In this document: piece after piece, positions 21,628 through 31,757 of the stretch
Layout: each line of letters opens with the position of its first letter
Position numbering within the stretch: position 1 is the stretch's first letter
Assembly (NCBI RefSeq): GCF_027943255.1
Contig: NC_072896.1
Span: 44,604,501-44,668,500 of the forward strand
DNA length: 64,000 bases
Direction of reading: 5' to 3'
From: Anastrepha obliqua
Lineage: Eukaryota > Arthropoda > Insecta > Diptera > Tephritidae
Made by a program: the position numbers and the translations under genes
Notes under the pieces: model-generated
The model's input: the letters and a program-made list of their open reading frames with translations, nothing else
Database searches by the model: none
Told to the model about the DNA's origin: nothing

Positions 21628-22828
21628 CAGTGCACTCGCGATAACTCGAACTAATTAAAACAGGCGCTGTTCGATTTATCGAATTTGTTCGACTTATCAA
21701 TTGAGTGTGCTATGTTAAAAAAACAGTCATCGATATCGATTTTTTTCAATTAAATTTATATATTTATTTACATATGGATATGAACATGAATATGTTTAAA
21801 ATAATTAATTCGTTTCAATATTTTTCATCAAATATTTGGCAGTCTTTGTGTCAGTTACACAAAAAAAGTCAGCTTTAACAGAAAAGTTAGGCCGAAAAGA
21901 AAGTTGTAATGTGTGTTTGTCTTTTCTTGCCTGCAGCAATGTTGAAGAGTGTTAACCTTTGCGGGGCTTACTTGTTCAGTTGTGGCCCATTGAATTACCT
22001 TATTGATAGAGCTAACTGCCCCCTCAGATGATATCCGCTCACATGTCTCAGTTGTGTTGTTAAACTCAGACTCAGAATCACTAGTTTCAATTATTACTTC
22101 TGTGTCGGTAAATTCGGCACCATCATTCCATTTGTTAACATCATAAAGCGTAAATTCGACCTGTAAATTATGTTTTTCATGTTATGTTCTTTCAAGATGA
22201 GTCCACTTATTGGGTAATTCTTTTTTCTTTGGGACAGAAACCATTTGTATAAAGCGGCTTTCATTTTAGGAAACTCAGAAGCTTTTAAAGTTCTCCTCTT
22301 CCCAGGACCCAAAAACGTGTTGTTTACTGCTTTTAAAATTGCCTTGTCTTTCTTTTTTATAAGACTTATGGTGGACTTGGCTACCCCATATTCCTTCGCT
22401 AGAGAAGTAACACTACATCCACGTTTAATTTTGTTAAGGACTTCAGCCCTCTCTTTTAATGTTAAACACTTCAACCTTTTACGATCCATTACTCACATGC
22501 ACTGATACACTACAAATGACAAATTTAAAGCAATTTGGTCAATGCAAGATGTTGTTCCCAGAAAACTAACGGGATATTAGCGTCGAAATATTTATATGGA
22601 CAATACACTAGTATACATATAATTTATATACATATACTATTACATATGTATGTATGTACAAAATGTACATGTTTGAAAAGAATGTGTGTACAAATAAATT
22701 TGTTTTTTTGTTCGAGTTATAGCGCTTTAATATTGTTCGAGTTACAAACTAGTCAATAGGGAAAAAAATGTGTTCGAGTTAGCACGTCGTTCGACTTAGC
22801 GGCTTTTCGAGTTACCGCGAGTGCACTG
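21628..22828 (-). mobile_element. Internally deleted pogo/Tigger-like element
   Basis: 1,201 bp with inverted terminal repeats. The left end reads CAGTGCACTCGCGATAACTC and the right, reversed, CAGTGCACTCGCGGTAACTC; 22 of the first 23 bases agree. TA flanks both ends (21626-21627 and 22829-22830). Inside, on the minus strand, are the N-terminal DNA-binding ORF (22489-22094) and the acidic C-terminal end of a pogo transposase, with the DDE catalytic core removed. Subterminal TTCGA words recur near both ends and may be binding sites. Confidence 0.85.
22094..22489 (-). CDS. Pogo-like DNA-binding protein without catalytic core (131 aa)
   Basis: Starts MDRKRLKCLTLKERAEVL and continues NKIKRGCSVTSLAKEYGVAK and STISLIKKK, the pipsqueak/CENP-B-type helix-turn-helix at residues 5-55. 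A partial second CENP-B-type domain covers about residues 70-105 (KMKAALYKWFLSQRKKNYP). The family uses these to bind terminal repeats. After residue 105 the frame leaves the transposase: the next homologous block, in another frame, is the acidic tail (TDTEVIIETSDSESEF). No stop breaks the DNA-binding part. It could act as a competitor of full-length transposase, but expression is unknown. Confidence 0.65.
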   Translation of the reverse strand: MDRKRLKCLTLKERAEVLNKIKRGCSVTSLAKEYGVAKSTISLIKKKDKAILKAVNNTFLGPGKRRTLKASEFPKMKAALYKWFLSQRKKNYPISGLILKEHNMKNIIYRSNLRFMMLTNGMMVPNLPTQK

Positions 22829-23039
22829 TATGTATATCTGTAGTCTGGAAATGATCGTTGAAGCAGCTAAATAATGCTAGGCTCGATATATTATGTAAAG
22901 CATTTAGCGTTACTAAACATTCCTATTGAAATTTTCCGAATTTCGGCAAAGAAGAAAATTTATCAGTTTTTACAGTTTTAGAGATTATATCGTTTTTTTT
23001 TCGAAGTAAGCTTGCAATAATAAAGTACTGGAAGAGTGG

Positions 23040-24000
23040 GAGCAGTGTCGAAGCTATCATAGTTTCGGCCCACCTACCCTACGACTCTTCACAGCCACTT
23101 CCTTCGAGGGAGCTAAGAGAAGTAGTCAAGTATGCAGAATCCAATAATCTGATTCTAATAGTGGGATGTGATGCAAATTCACAGAACATTGTATGGGGAA
23201 GCAGCAAATGCAACCCCAGAGGTCTCAAGTTACTGGATTTTATCCTGTCATCTGATTTGGTCATTCAAAACACTGGTAGCAAACCAACTTTTGTGACCAA
23301 AAGGAAATAGGAGGGGATTGATTTTACACTTACCAATAGGTCAGTTGGAAATCAAGTCAACCGATGGCGAGTTTTGGAAGAGGACTCCCCTCTGATCATG
23401 GTTAAATCCACACCCCGGGAACTATACAGACTGCAAAGAAGTGTATGTTTATGCACTACGGGTGCCATGAGTACAACCTCTGGTGATGCCCTAAATGCTA
23501 TGCTTGATTTGCTCCTCTTGGATCTTAAGATACAACAGGAAGCAATATAAGCAATGTCTAGACTCCATAAATATGGTACGAGTCGGAACTTCGGGACACA
23601 GAGAAATCTTTAAGTTGCTATCTGAGTAGTATCCCTTGTTTTTGGCACCTAAAGATGGCCTGATACCCACTGTTATCCAAACGGAACTTTTTGCTATCCT
23701 GAAAGAAGTCCAATGGATAATCGAGAAGAGATGGAGCGGGAAACAGATTGGAGTTTTCAGTGACAGTTAGGCTGCACTGAAGGTCCTGGAGAACGCGAAG
23801 CAAACCTTGTACTCATATGGATACTCCGGTGTTCAAGGAAACAAAATTGCCGATGAATTGGCCAAGCGTGGATCAGCGCTTTCGCCACAAGGGCCAGAGC
23901 CAATAATAGGAATCAGTTCCGCAGGAATCATGAATTGGCTCAGCGATTATGTAGGCAATCTGAAATTGAAATTTGAAAAAGGCGAGACTAGAAGCATCGA
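23040..24000 (+). pseudogene. LOA-like LINE: endonuclease joined to RNase H
   Basis: Plus strand. The endonuclease block reads IVSAHLPYDSSQPLPSRELR, LILIVGCDANSQNIVWGSS, LLDFILSSDLVIQNTGSKPT and FVTKRK, as in LOA/jockey-type apurinic endonucleases. The catalytic GCDANSxxxVWGS is present. It then runs, over about 150 bp, into RNase H motifs: VIQTELFAILKEVQWI, then YSGVQGNKIADELAKRGSAL. The reverse transcriptase is therefore deleted. Stops occur at several points. Confidence 0.75.
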
Positions 24001-24139
24001 GAGAATGGCAACTCCTAAAACACACAAGCTAAAAGCCCATTGTGTTCGAAGCTCAGGAAAGTAAAAGGGGGACAGTCAAGGAGGATAGGAGATAAATGAC
24101 AAAGAGAAAGATATGAGATAGAATAAAGACACTTAGGCA

Positions 24140-24560
24140 GAGGTATTTAGTTCTTTGACAAATCTGAAAATATCCTGCAGTTTGAGAGCATGAATTTTAC
24201 TCATTCTCATGATATCGGTACCCAAAATTCGTAGTCTTGCTCTAGTAAAGGCAGGACACTCACAGAGAAAATGCTCAGTGCCCTCCTCCTCCTCTAGGCA
24301 AGACCGCCAAATCGGGTCGTCAACGATTCTAATGGTGTTATACGCTGACCACATGGATTGTATCCTGCAATAATACCGACCATCAGCCGATCGTCGTTCC
24401 TTTCAAGTTTTAGTAGAAAGTTTGATAGTTTTCTGTTCGGCCTCGTCACAAAACACTTCGCAGTTCTGCAGCGTTCTAGACTGGTCCATCGTTCTTTATG
24501 TAAATTGCATACACAACCGCTGATCCTTATTGGTTACTAATGTCCGTTGTTTCTCCACTG
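24140..24560 (-). pseudogene. LINE C-terminal zinc tail, opposite strand
   Basis: The minus strand reads CFVTRPNRKLSNFLLKLERN and DDRLMVGIIAGYN in one frame, then CLEEEEGTEHFLCECPAFTR and ARLRILGTDI in the 24354-24133 frame. This is the C-x2-C-E..H....C tail with its upstream block. It lies tail-to-tail with the plus-strand LINE ending near 24060. Confidence 0.7.
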
Positions 24561-25057
24561 CATGTTTTGCAGGAACTAATATTTTGCAGAAAATATCTTT
24601 CAAAGTTTTTCTCGCTGAATCTTAGAAAGAAGTATGACGAGAAGAAGAAATAAGGGCCGATTATATAGTACGAGGAAAACTGCGTCAGACATCTTCTCTG
24701 TCACTATCCTGCGTGGTATTTCACTAATTTTACATACTTTGGCTCATCGTTCTAGAAAAATAGTGATGACCTTAGGGATACAAGTCTCAGCCAGATAAAT
24801 GGGGTTGCACTTTAAACAAAATACTTTAGCGAGGAGTAGCAGATAAATTGTTATTGTGGTACTAACTGAGTTGATTTAAAGAGCGACTGCCACTTCCACC
24901 TACTCACCTACCATATACAATATATAAGCCAGTTGCCCTTTTTTACCATTTCATAATAATAATAACAACAATAAGGTTCTCTCATAAGAATAGGTCTTTT
25001 GAAAACCTCAATCCACTAGGCTCAATAAAGTAATCCAAAGATATTTAGCAGCTCGTT

Positions 25058-25115
25058 TGGCTGGCACCGTAATCGAATGGGTTGGATTGTGACTGCCACT
25101 CGGTAGAGCTTAAAC
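25058..25115 (+). repeat. Possible SINE head, tRNA-like
   Basis: The segment GGCACCGTAATCGAATGGG followed by TTGGATTGTGACTGCCACTC resembles the first 45 bp of the SINE at 55838, including a box A-like TAATCGAATGG. Similarity stops at about 25105 and no box B or 3' body follows. It may be a related SINE family or a chance fragment. Confidence 0.35.
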
Positions 25116-25119
25116 TTTT

Positions 25120-25731
25120 TTTACGATTGCATAGGAACCCTGAATCCACAAAATAGATCATACTTGAGAAAGCTGGAATACTTAGAAACACTGTAGTTGT
25201 GAAACGGTTTGATTTTTTAGTAGCCCTGTTCACAACAATTGCAGTGGCAACCGAAATCGGGGAATCTCCTGGCACTACTCAACAACATAAATTTATTTGT
25301 CCTTAGCTGCATGGCGTGATCAATATTGTGACTCACAATAAATGTATGTATGTTGGCATCTCGACTGTACGCACGCCCCACTGTTAAACGACTTAAATAT
25401 TGCCATAAAATAATTTAATTAACACATAAATCACGACAAAAACGACTGAAAATGTAATTTAGTTTTAATTCTTGCACTTGCTCGGTGGCACTAAATTACA
25501 TGCAGAAAGGACGTAATTCCTAGCCACAAACACATACCAGGAAACACAAGTCACTTGCCTATTCCTATGTTTATGCATACATACATACGTACTTGCACAC
25601 ACATACATACATATGCATGCACATTAATGTGTACACACAGGCGAACTAACAATTCGACGAGACGCGTAGAAATATGGTATCCAGCAGTGTGGTCCATTAT
25701 TTGTAGCACAGCAATAGCAACAGCAACAACA

Positions 25732-25765
<34 letters not shown>

Positions 25766-26335
25766 CAACTAAAGCAGTAAAATAGCTTATAACCAGCTAC
25801 TCGCAGTGTATGCAGGGCAAAACGCCTAAAATTATGCCTCAGTGGTATGGTTTGCATTGAGGTTGAAAAGCCGTTTACATGCAAATTAGAGGCCAAATCA
25901 GACGCAATTCAGTTAACTACCACGAACTGAGCTAAATAAGTATGGATGTACCTCCAAGCCTATTGGCGATGTCCATTAAAAGTGCACAACTGCTATGCGT
26001 AAGTGTGTGTGTCATGAATTGATAGTTCAAATGCTTTGTTGTTATTGATGCTGTTGATTTTTATGAGGACAAGCGCAATTTTATTGCTGCATAAATTTTC
26101 GGGCGAGTGATTTGCTTTGTTGATTTACTGACATTTCTATTAGGCTGGGCTTATTTTGTTGGTGTTTCGAGTGACTATAAAGAGGGTAATACTCGAAATA
26201 TGGTATTTGTATGTATTTGACTGTTTTCAAAATAGTATCAAATTTTCATGCGTACTTCTTACGCATAATTTTTAAATTGGAGTCTTATGAAATAAATTTT
26301 CTAATAAAAACGATTTTTCATTCGCAGCAGTAAAC
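25120..26335. other. Non-coding stretch with CAG repeat
   Basis: No gene recognised. A (GCA)n run of about nine units lies at 25735-25762 and ACAT/GCAC words at 25575-25640. The polyalanine and polycysteine frames crossing the CAG run are compositional. Confidence 0.5.
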
Positions 26336-26339
26336 GCAG

Positions 26340-26600
26340 AACTAAGTATTTCTGAAAAAGACTGTGGGGTATCGTAATATTATAGCAAAAGCAGTTTTTT
26401 TAAATCTAATTTTGTGGTCTCTGCGATGTAGATTAGGTCTTTTTCTTCCTCGTCGTTCACCAGTGGATTCCCTTTCGAAGTACGGCCACGCCGGAGCACT
26501 TTCGTTTATCACCGAGATATGGCCAAGCCAGCGCAGTCGCTGTATTTTAATACGCTTCACTATGTCCACATCTCAGTATAGCTCAGACAGCTCGCTATTC
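26340..26600 (-). pseudogene. RTE-like LINE C-terminal scrap
   Basis: The minus-strand frame from 26569 reads MDIVKRIKIQRLRWLGHISV and further on ERRGRKRPNLH. The IKIQRLRWLGH motif followed by an RRGRKRP-type basic stretch is the end of RTE-like LINE proteins. Confidence 0.6.
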
Positions 26601-26604
26601 CATC

Positions 26605-27950
26605 GGATATGGAAAAGAGAAAGGACCAAAGATTTTTCACATAATTTTTCTCTCGAACGCTCTCAGTGCTCTCTCATCATTGTCGTCATAGTCCAAGTTT
26701 ATACGCCATATGTACAGCGTTGTTTTCGTTTTTTCAGAGAGGATTCTACTTCTCAATTGCCTCCTTCCCAGACCTGACATTAATCTGCTGAGAATTTTTT
26801 CATATTTCTTGGTATACATAATCTCTATGTGGTATGTAAACATATTCGACCATTATGTTTTGGTGTTTTAATATCCTTGAAACATTTTCAGGAGTCGTAC
26901 ATTTGTTGCATCTCGATCTGACTTCAATCTAAAATAAAAGCAGCTACATATTAAACTTTTGTAATTTTTTTTAATTTCATATTTCATTCCTTTCACGTAG
27001 CATTTGGCACGCTGTGTGCGTGCACGCCACTTACACTCTTTGCGACGACACATATGGGCTGGTTTTAAGCGGTTACTACTGTCCCGTCCCTTAAAGCCAT
27101 CCAGGCTATCTAGTCCCTTTTCGGTACATAGTTGATCGACTGGATGGTATCATTTTGAAGGTGAAGCAGCAGTAACCTCGTCTAATTCAGAACGAAAACT
27201 TTACAAATCGTGCGTATATTTTGACGGGTTTCCGATTCCCCTACAACCATTTTGGTACTTCATCCAACCATTATATCAGGTCAAGTCTATGAAATATATA
27301 ATTACTTTTTGTGCCCACTTTCGAGTTTTAAAGCATGTCCGATAGGCTTCCATTTCTTGATCACAAATGTTCACAACATCCCCTATTGATGTGTTGCGAA
27401 AGCTTTAGCGTAGTGGGCAACGAAAGGGATCATTCGTCGATCGATTGAAATTCGTCGTTCCTCTTTTCTTCCAATTTTTAACTTCTTCATTTGTAACTTC
27501 TTCAGTATGTGGTTGCATTTTCCAAAATACATTGACCCTTCTTCCACATTTAGTAGCGTCACTATACAAAACTTCACGCAAAGTTTATTTTTCTAACTTC
27601 ATCTGCAATCACTTCTAAGGAACGAAATTCAAGAAAAAATACGTGCACTCGTTATAGGCCCCAAAAATATTGACTTCAATTAGTATGAACAAAAATTTAG
27701 TATTTTTTTAGTTAACAATTATTTAGTAATAAAAAATATCACTTACTGCTGAAGTTGATTATGAGAAACCTTAAATATGGCACATGGATTCATCCAAAAT
27801 TCAAGAAACGGTAAACGGAAAGTGATGCAACGCTGGAAAAATCAGAAACAATAATCAGTACAATCGATCTTTTCAAAATAAGTGAAAAACTTGAAAATGG
27901 TTGAAATGGTTCAAGTACCAGCCTGACTTTTGCTAAGTAGCAATAAAGCG
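26605..27950. other. Unassigned stretch
   Basis: Several short minus-strand frames exist (for example 27053-26868 and 27577-27383, the latter rich in Lys and Arg). No motif identifies a family. It may be the decayed interior of an element. Confidence 0.4.
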
Positions 27951-27959
27951 CCGTTTTGA

Positions 27960-29340
27960 TAACATTTTGAGGCCTCCAACATTCAGACCAGAGCTAACCA
28001 GAGTTGTTAATGTTATGGAGAAGGGTGATGAGATTAGGTTGGAGCATTGCCCTAAATTGTCGAAGAAGAACGTAATCGTCTAACTGCCAAACCCGGACAT
28101 TTATAGAGAAAATGCCCAACAGTCTCCTTTGAAAAGTACCCACAACCTCTTTGGATTAAATGATAAAACCAGCTTTTCTGCGTGTGTGACCGGTAAACAC
28201 AGCTACTGAATGGCGTACTTCACCAAAACTTTCTGCGTCCTACGTCTGTTATATTGGCGCTAAAGAGTTTTTCAAATAGCAGACGAAAGAATGAAGCTCG
28301 ATCTGTTCTGCGCTTTTCTCAGAAACAACAATTCCTCTTAAACAACAATTCAGGGAGATGCCGATGACCGTGTGGAAGACCTCTAAGACGAATTCAGCCT
28401 ACCCCTTTCTGGCAAGCTCATCAGGAATTTCATTTCCCTCTATGTTATTATGTCATAGAACCAAAATCAGAGAAGTTAACCTGCACATTCATTAGCCTTG
28501 ATCTCCTCCTTACAGGAGTAGACCAGTTTGGATCTGCCGCATGGCGCCGTCAGTGCTTTGATCGCAGCAGGACTATCGAAAAAAATTTTAATATCTCCCT
28601 TAGACCCGCGTTCCCTTAGTATTCTGCATACCTGCAGTATCGCAAAGATTTCTGCCTGAAACACAATAGCAGTATTCGGCAATTTTAAGGATAAAGATAA
28701 ATTAGCTGATTTAAAGAAAGCCCCTGCTCTGACTCTACACACCAACTTGGAACCGTTAGTGAAGACAGAGATCTAGCATGGGAATAAATTTGCTCCTCAA
28801 TCCAATCCTGCCTACTTGGAAATATTGCCCAGACACGACCATCAAACTCCAGTTTGCGGACAGAGAGATATGAGCGAAGTTCGGAGAAATGTAGTGTTAG
28901 CTGCTACCCTGTCCCTTGAGATGTTGCCTCCAGAGACCAACCTCCTTTAACCTATTGTACTTTGAGCAGCAATGGAAATAACGTGAAAGTCGGTGGGAAG
29001 TTGGTGCAAAACGACATTAAGGGCAGCACTGGGACAAATTCTACATGATCCAGTGATACCACTACGAGTAGTCTGTTGCACCCTCTCGGGTTTAGTGATA
29101 TTATAGTCCTTCCGAAAAGCTTCCCACTAAACCTGACATCCGTACGTTAAAATTGGCAAAACTAGTGCATTATACATCAAGAGAACGACTTGTGACTTTA
29201 GTCCCCATCTTTTGCGGCAGAAAGATTTGCAGGAGTAAATGGAGGAAGGGGGTCAAGTATCATTCCAAGATACCTAACTTCTAGTCTTTCTGAGACTGGT
29301 CTAATAAAATCCTTTCATTATTTTGCTGGATAAACGTATC
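27960..29340 (-). pseudogene. R1/LOA-like LINE: RT thumb, RNase H, zinc tail
   Basis: Minus strand. Near 29280 the frame has RLEVRYLGMILDPLPPF, the end of reverse transcriptase (YLG block). RNase H follows with PNTAIVFQAEIFAILQVCRI and IKIFFDSPAAIKALT, and near 28430 IEGNEIPDELARKG. Near 28130 a CGYFSKETVGHFLYKCPGLA block gives the final zinc finger. Frames shift repeatedly. The upstream endonuclease and catalytic YADD were not found. Confidence 0.7.
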
Positions 29341-29369
29341 AATTTGAACATATTTACCGGGTACTCGTA

Positions 29370-29530
29370 CATCTTTAATTGGTTGTTTGGCCGAACTCCT
29401 CCACCATTTTTCGGTGCGGTTCTTTCTGCTGTTCCACAAATGGAGGGACTTACAGTTTTATGCCGCCTTCAAAATGCAAGTGATTTTTAATGCGTACCTT
29501 TTTCGTAGCAGAAATACACTCAGCTGATTG
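29370..29530 (-). mobile_element. tRNA-derived SINE, diverged truncated copy
   Basis: Shares TTGTTTGGCCGAACTCCTCC, CTGTTCCACAAATGGAGGGA, CTTACAGTTTTATGCCG and GCAGAAATACACTC with the SINE at 41158-41474, in the same orientation. It is more diverged than the other copies and lacks the tRNA-like head. No clear target duplication was seen. Confidence 0.6.
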
Positions 29531-29534
29531 CCAT

Positions 29535-30880
29535 TTTCTCCAAAACTCTTTCTCTGATTTTATAGTTACAAAATTTGCATTAAAACTGTTTTGTTATTTT
29601 AAAATAAATTCAAACAAAGGACACATAAAAAATACACATAAAAAAAGCAAAGTTTATCAATGCTTTAGGTAACCCATTTTCCGTTTCAAATCCACAATTT
29701 ATTACGAGAAATATAGCCACATAACCTATTACGAAGAAAATATTATTCCCACCCAGTTTTCAAATCATTTGTTTGCGCCAATGAAGACATTTCCCTGTCT
29801 TTTGCTGCCATCGCTGTGCCATTTCGATTTAACCCACCAGACACGTACCATAATTTAGTCATTGCCCGGGCGCGTCTGTAAAATCGTGATTAGTTTTGAG
29901 TGAATGAATAGCGTGAAATAAGAAAAGTCGTAAACTCAGTCAATAATTTAACCACAAATGCAACACGCCTACTCAATCGTAAAAATGTAGGAAATGAACA
30001 AAAATCGCAACTAGCAAATCGACAAAAGTGAATGAAGTCTCTATTAGAACTGCTAAAAAATACACAAAGAAATGTGCATACAATCAATAAATACAAGTTG
30101 CGATAATCGCACCGAAAAATAAAACCGAACCAATCGAAATTGAACAGACGAAAGCAGCAAAGTGCAAAGCCATTAAAAGTTAGTTTGCTGCAGTTGAAGA
30201 CAGCACCCGAGTGGCAACTTCCCTGCAGGAAAATTGCATAGCATTGATTGGTGGTTTTCAATGAAGGTGAAACGAAATGGAATAAAGCATTAACATTTTT
30301 TTTATTTCAAAGTTCCACCACAGTTCTACACAGTGCACAGTGGTTCCGCCATAGGACATTGGATGAAAATAGTCATGTTAAAATTATGCAGCAATATTTA
30401 GCTAAATGTTAGTTCATTAGTCATAGTAACTTAGAGTACAAAAGAAATTTCAACTGCACAAGCAATTCACTTATAAATGTGCCTCCAAAGTAAGAGAATT
30501 TGAAAAGTGATGGTTAGCGTGGTCTCCGCTCCGTACTTACGCAGTTCCGGGAAGTGTTATTTTTCTAAGCATTACTGTGTTTATGTCCTGTTGTACAATG
30601 GAAATTCAAGTTGAAGGTATGCACGACATGTTAAACGTTTTGTTATCTTTTTTAATTATTATTTAATAGGTTTTCAGACCGTACGAAATAGGTACTTTAA
30701 AATTCGCCGTTTAATTTTTTTTTATAAGAAGTTTGTAAAGTTTTAACTAAGTTCGCACGAATCTGCACAAATGAAACATACATTAAAATATTCTTACGTA
30801 TGTCCCCTTTAAGGAAAAATAATTTCCAGCTGCGATGACCTGCAATTGCGATTGATATAGGGTCTAATCTGTACCTATGT
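29535..30880. other. Non-coding stretch
   Basis: AT-rich with scattered short frames and no recognised domain. The 123-codon minus frame (30261-29890) is Phe/Cys-rich by composition. Nothing supports an exon. Confidence 0.45.
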
Positions 30881-30884
30881 GTAC

Positions 30885-31757
30885 CTATGTTACCCAACAA
30901 GAATTGGCGTTACAGAATCATCTGCCGAAATTAATTTACAATGTTTGTCGGACCACACTTGCTCTCGAATTCTCGAATCTCAAAAACCAGTATTGGTAAA
31001 TATATCTGAATCAAGTTGCACTGAGTATGAATTAGTAGGTAAATGGGGTTACGATGGCAGCACTGGACAGAGCGAATACAAGCAAAGTTTTTCTGATCCG
31101 AGAACGGAAGATGGAAGTTTAATTGTGCTGTGCTCTTAGTGACTCATCTACGAGTAAATGTTATATTTGTGGTGCGACACCTAAAGAAATGAATGACTTA
31201 GAAAAGTGTAGAAACAAACAAGTAAGCTCCAGTAGGTTTGAATTTGGTTTATCACCCCTGCATTCTTAGATTAGATTTTTTGAATACTTTATTCATGTTT
31301 CTTATAGAATCGAATTTATCATATACCATATCATCCGAAATCACAGGAATAGACAAACACGTTATAGACAGATGTAGCTATGACTTTCATCTGGTTTTAA
31401 AATTAATTCGAATAAATTCAAAATATACGCGCTAGACGCTGCTAAAATTCTAGTTAGTAAATATTCATGGTATAATTTGCCTGCATCAGTTCATAAAGTG
31501 CTCATTCATGGGTCGGAGGTGATCGATCATTGTTTATTATCAATTGGAGAATTATCAGAGGAGGCAGCTGAATCATGTAATGAATTAGTAAAACAATTCA
31601 GACGTGACAATACCAGAAAGCACTCAAGAACTGTAACTAACACGGATCTTTTGCACAGGCTTCTTCTTACTTCCGATCCATTTATATCTAGTCTACGAAA
31701 ATTACCATGTAAAAAGATATCTATGATGTCAAGAGAAGTGTTAGATTTACTGAGTTA
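30885..31757 (+). pseudogene. RAG1/Transib-like transposase remnant
   Basis: Plus strand, three blocks. (1) 30879-31139: DHTCSRILESQKP, then ELVGKWGYDGSTGQSEYKQ, resembling the first catalytic Asp region of RAG1 (CDG...SEKH). (2) 31145-31270: KCYICGATPKEMNDLE with a Cys-x2-Cys like RAG1's zinc-binding YICTLC, then FGLSPLHS. (3) 31470-31757: VHKVLIHGSEVIDHCLLSI, GELSEEAAESCNELVKQFRR and NTRKHSRTVTNTDLLHRL. Block 3 aligns with RAG1 HKTLAHVPEII..IG..SEGNESGNK.FRRFRK, including the third catalytic Glu. Frameshifts and a deletion lie between blocks 2 and 3. The mariner next door interrupts the 3' end. The superfamily assignment is from remembered motifs and needs a profile search. Confidence 0.6.

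Noticed and set aside
25624..25896. Cys-rich and Ala-rich frames across the CAG repeat
   Set aside because: They are translations of a trinucleotide run and its surroundings, not a protein.
29890..30261. 123-codon minus-strand frame
   Set aside because: Phe/Cys-rich composition in AT-rich DNA, with no motif and no neighbouring exon.
30885..31757. A host RAG1 gene
   Set aside because: The frame is broken, partly deleted and interrupted by a mariner; this is a transposon relic, and insects lack RAG-based immunity.
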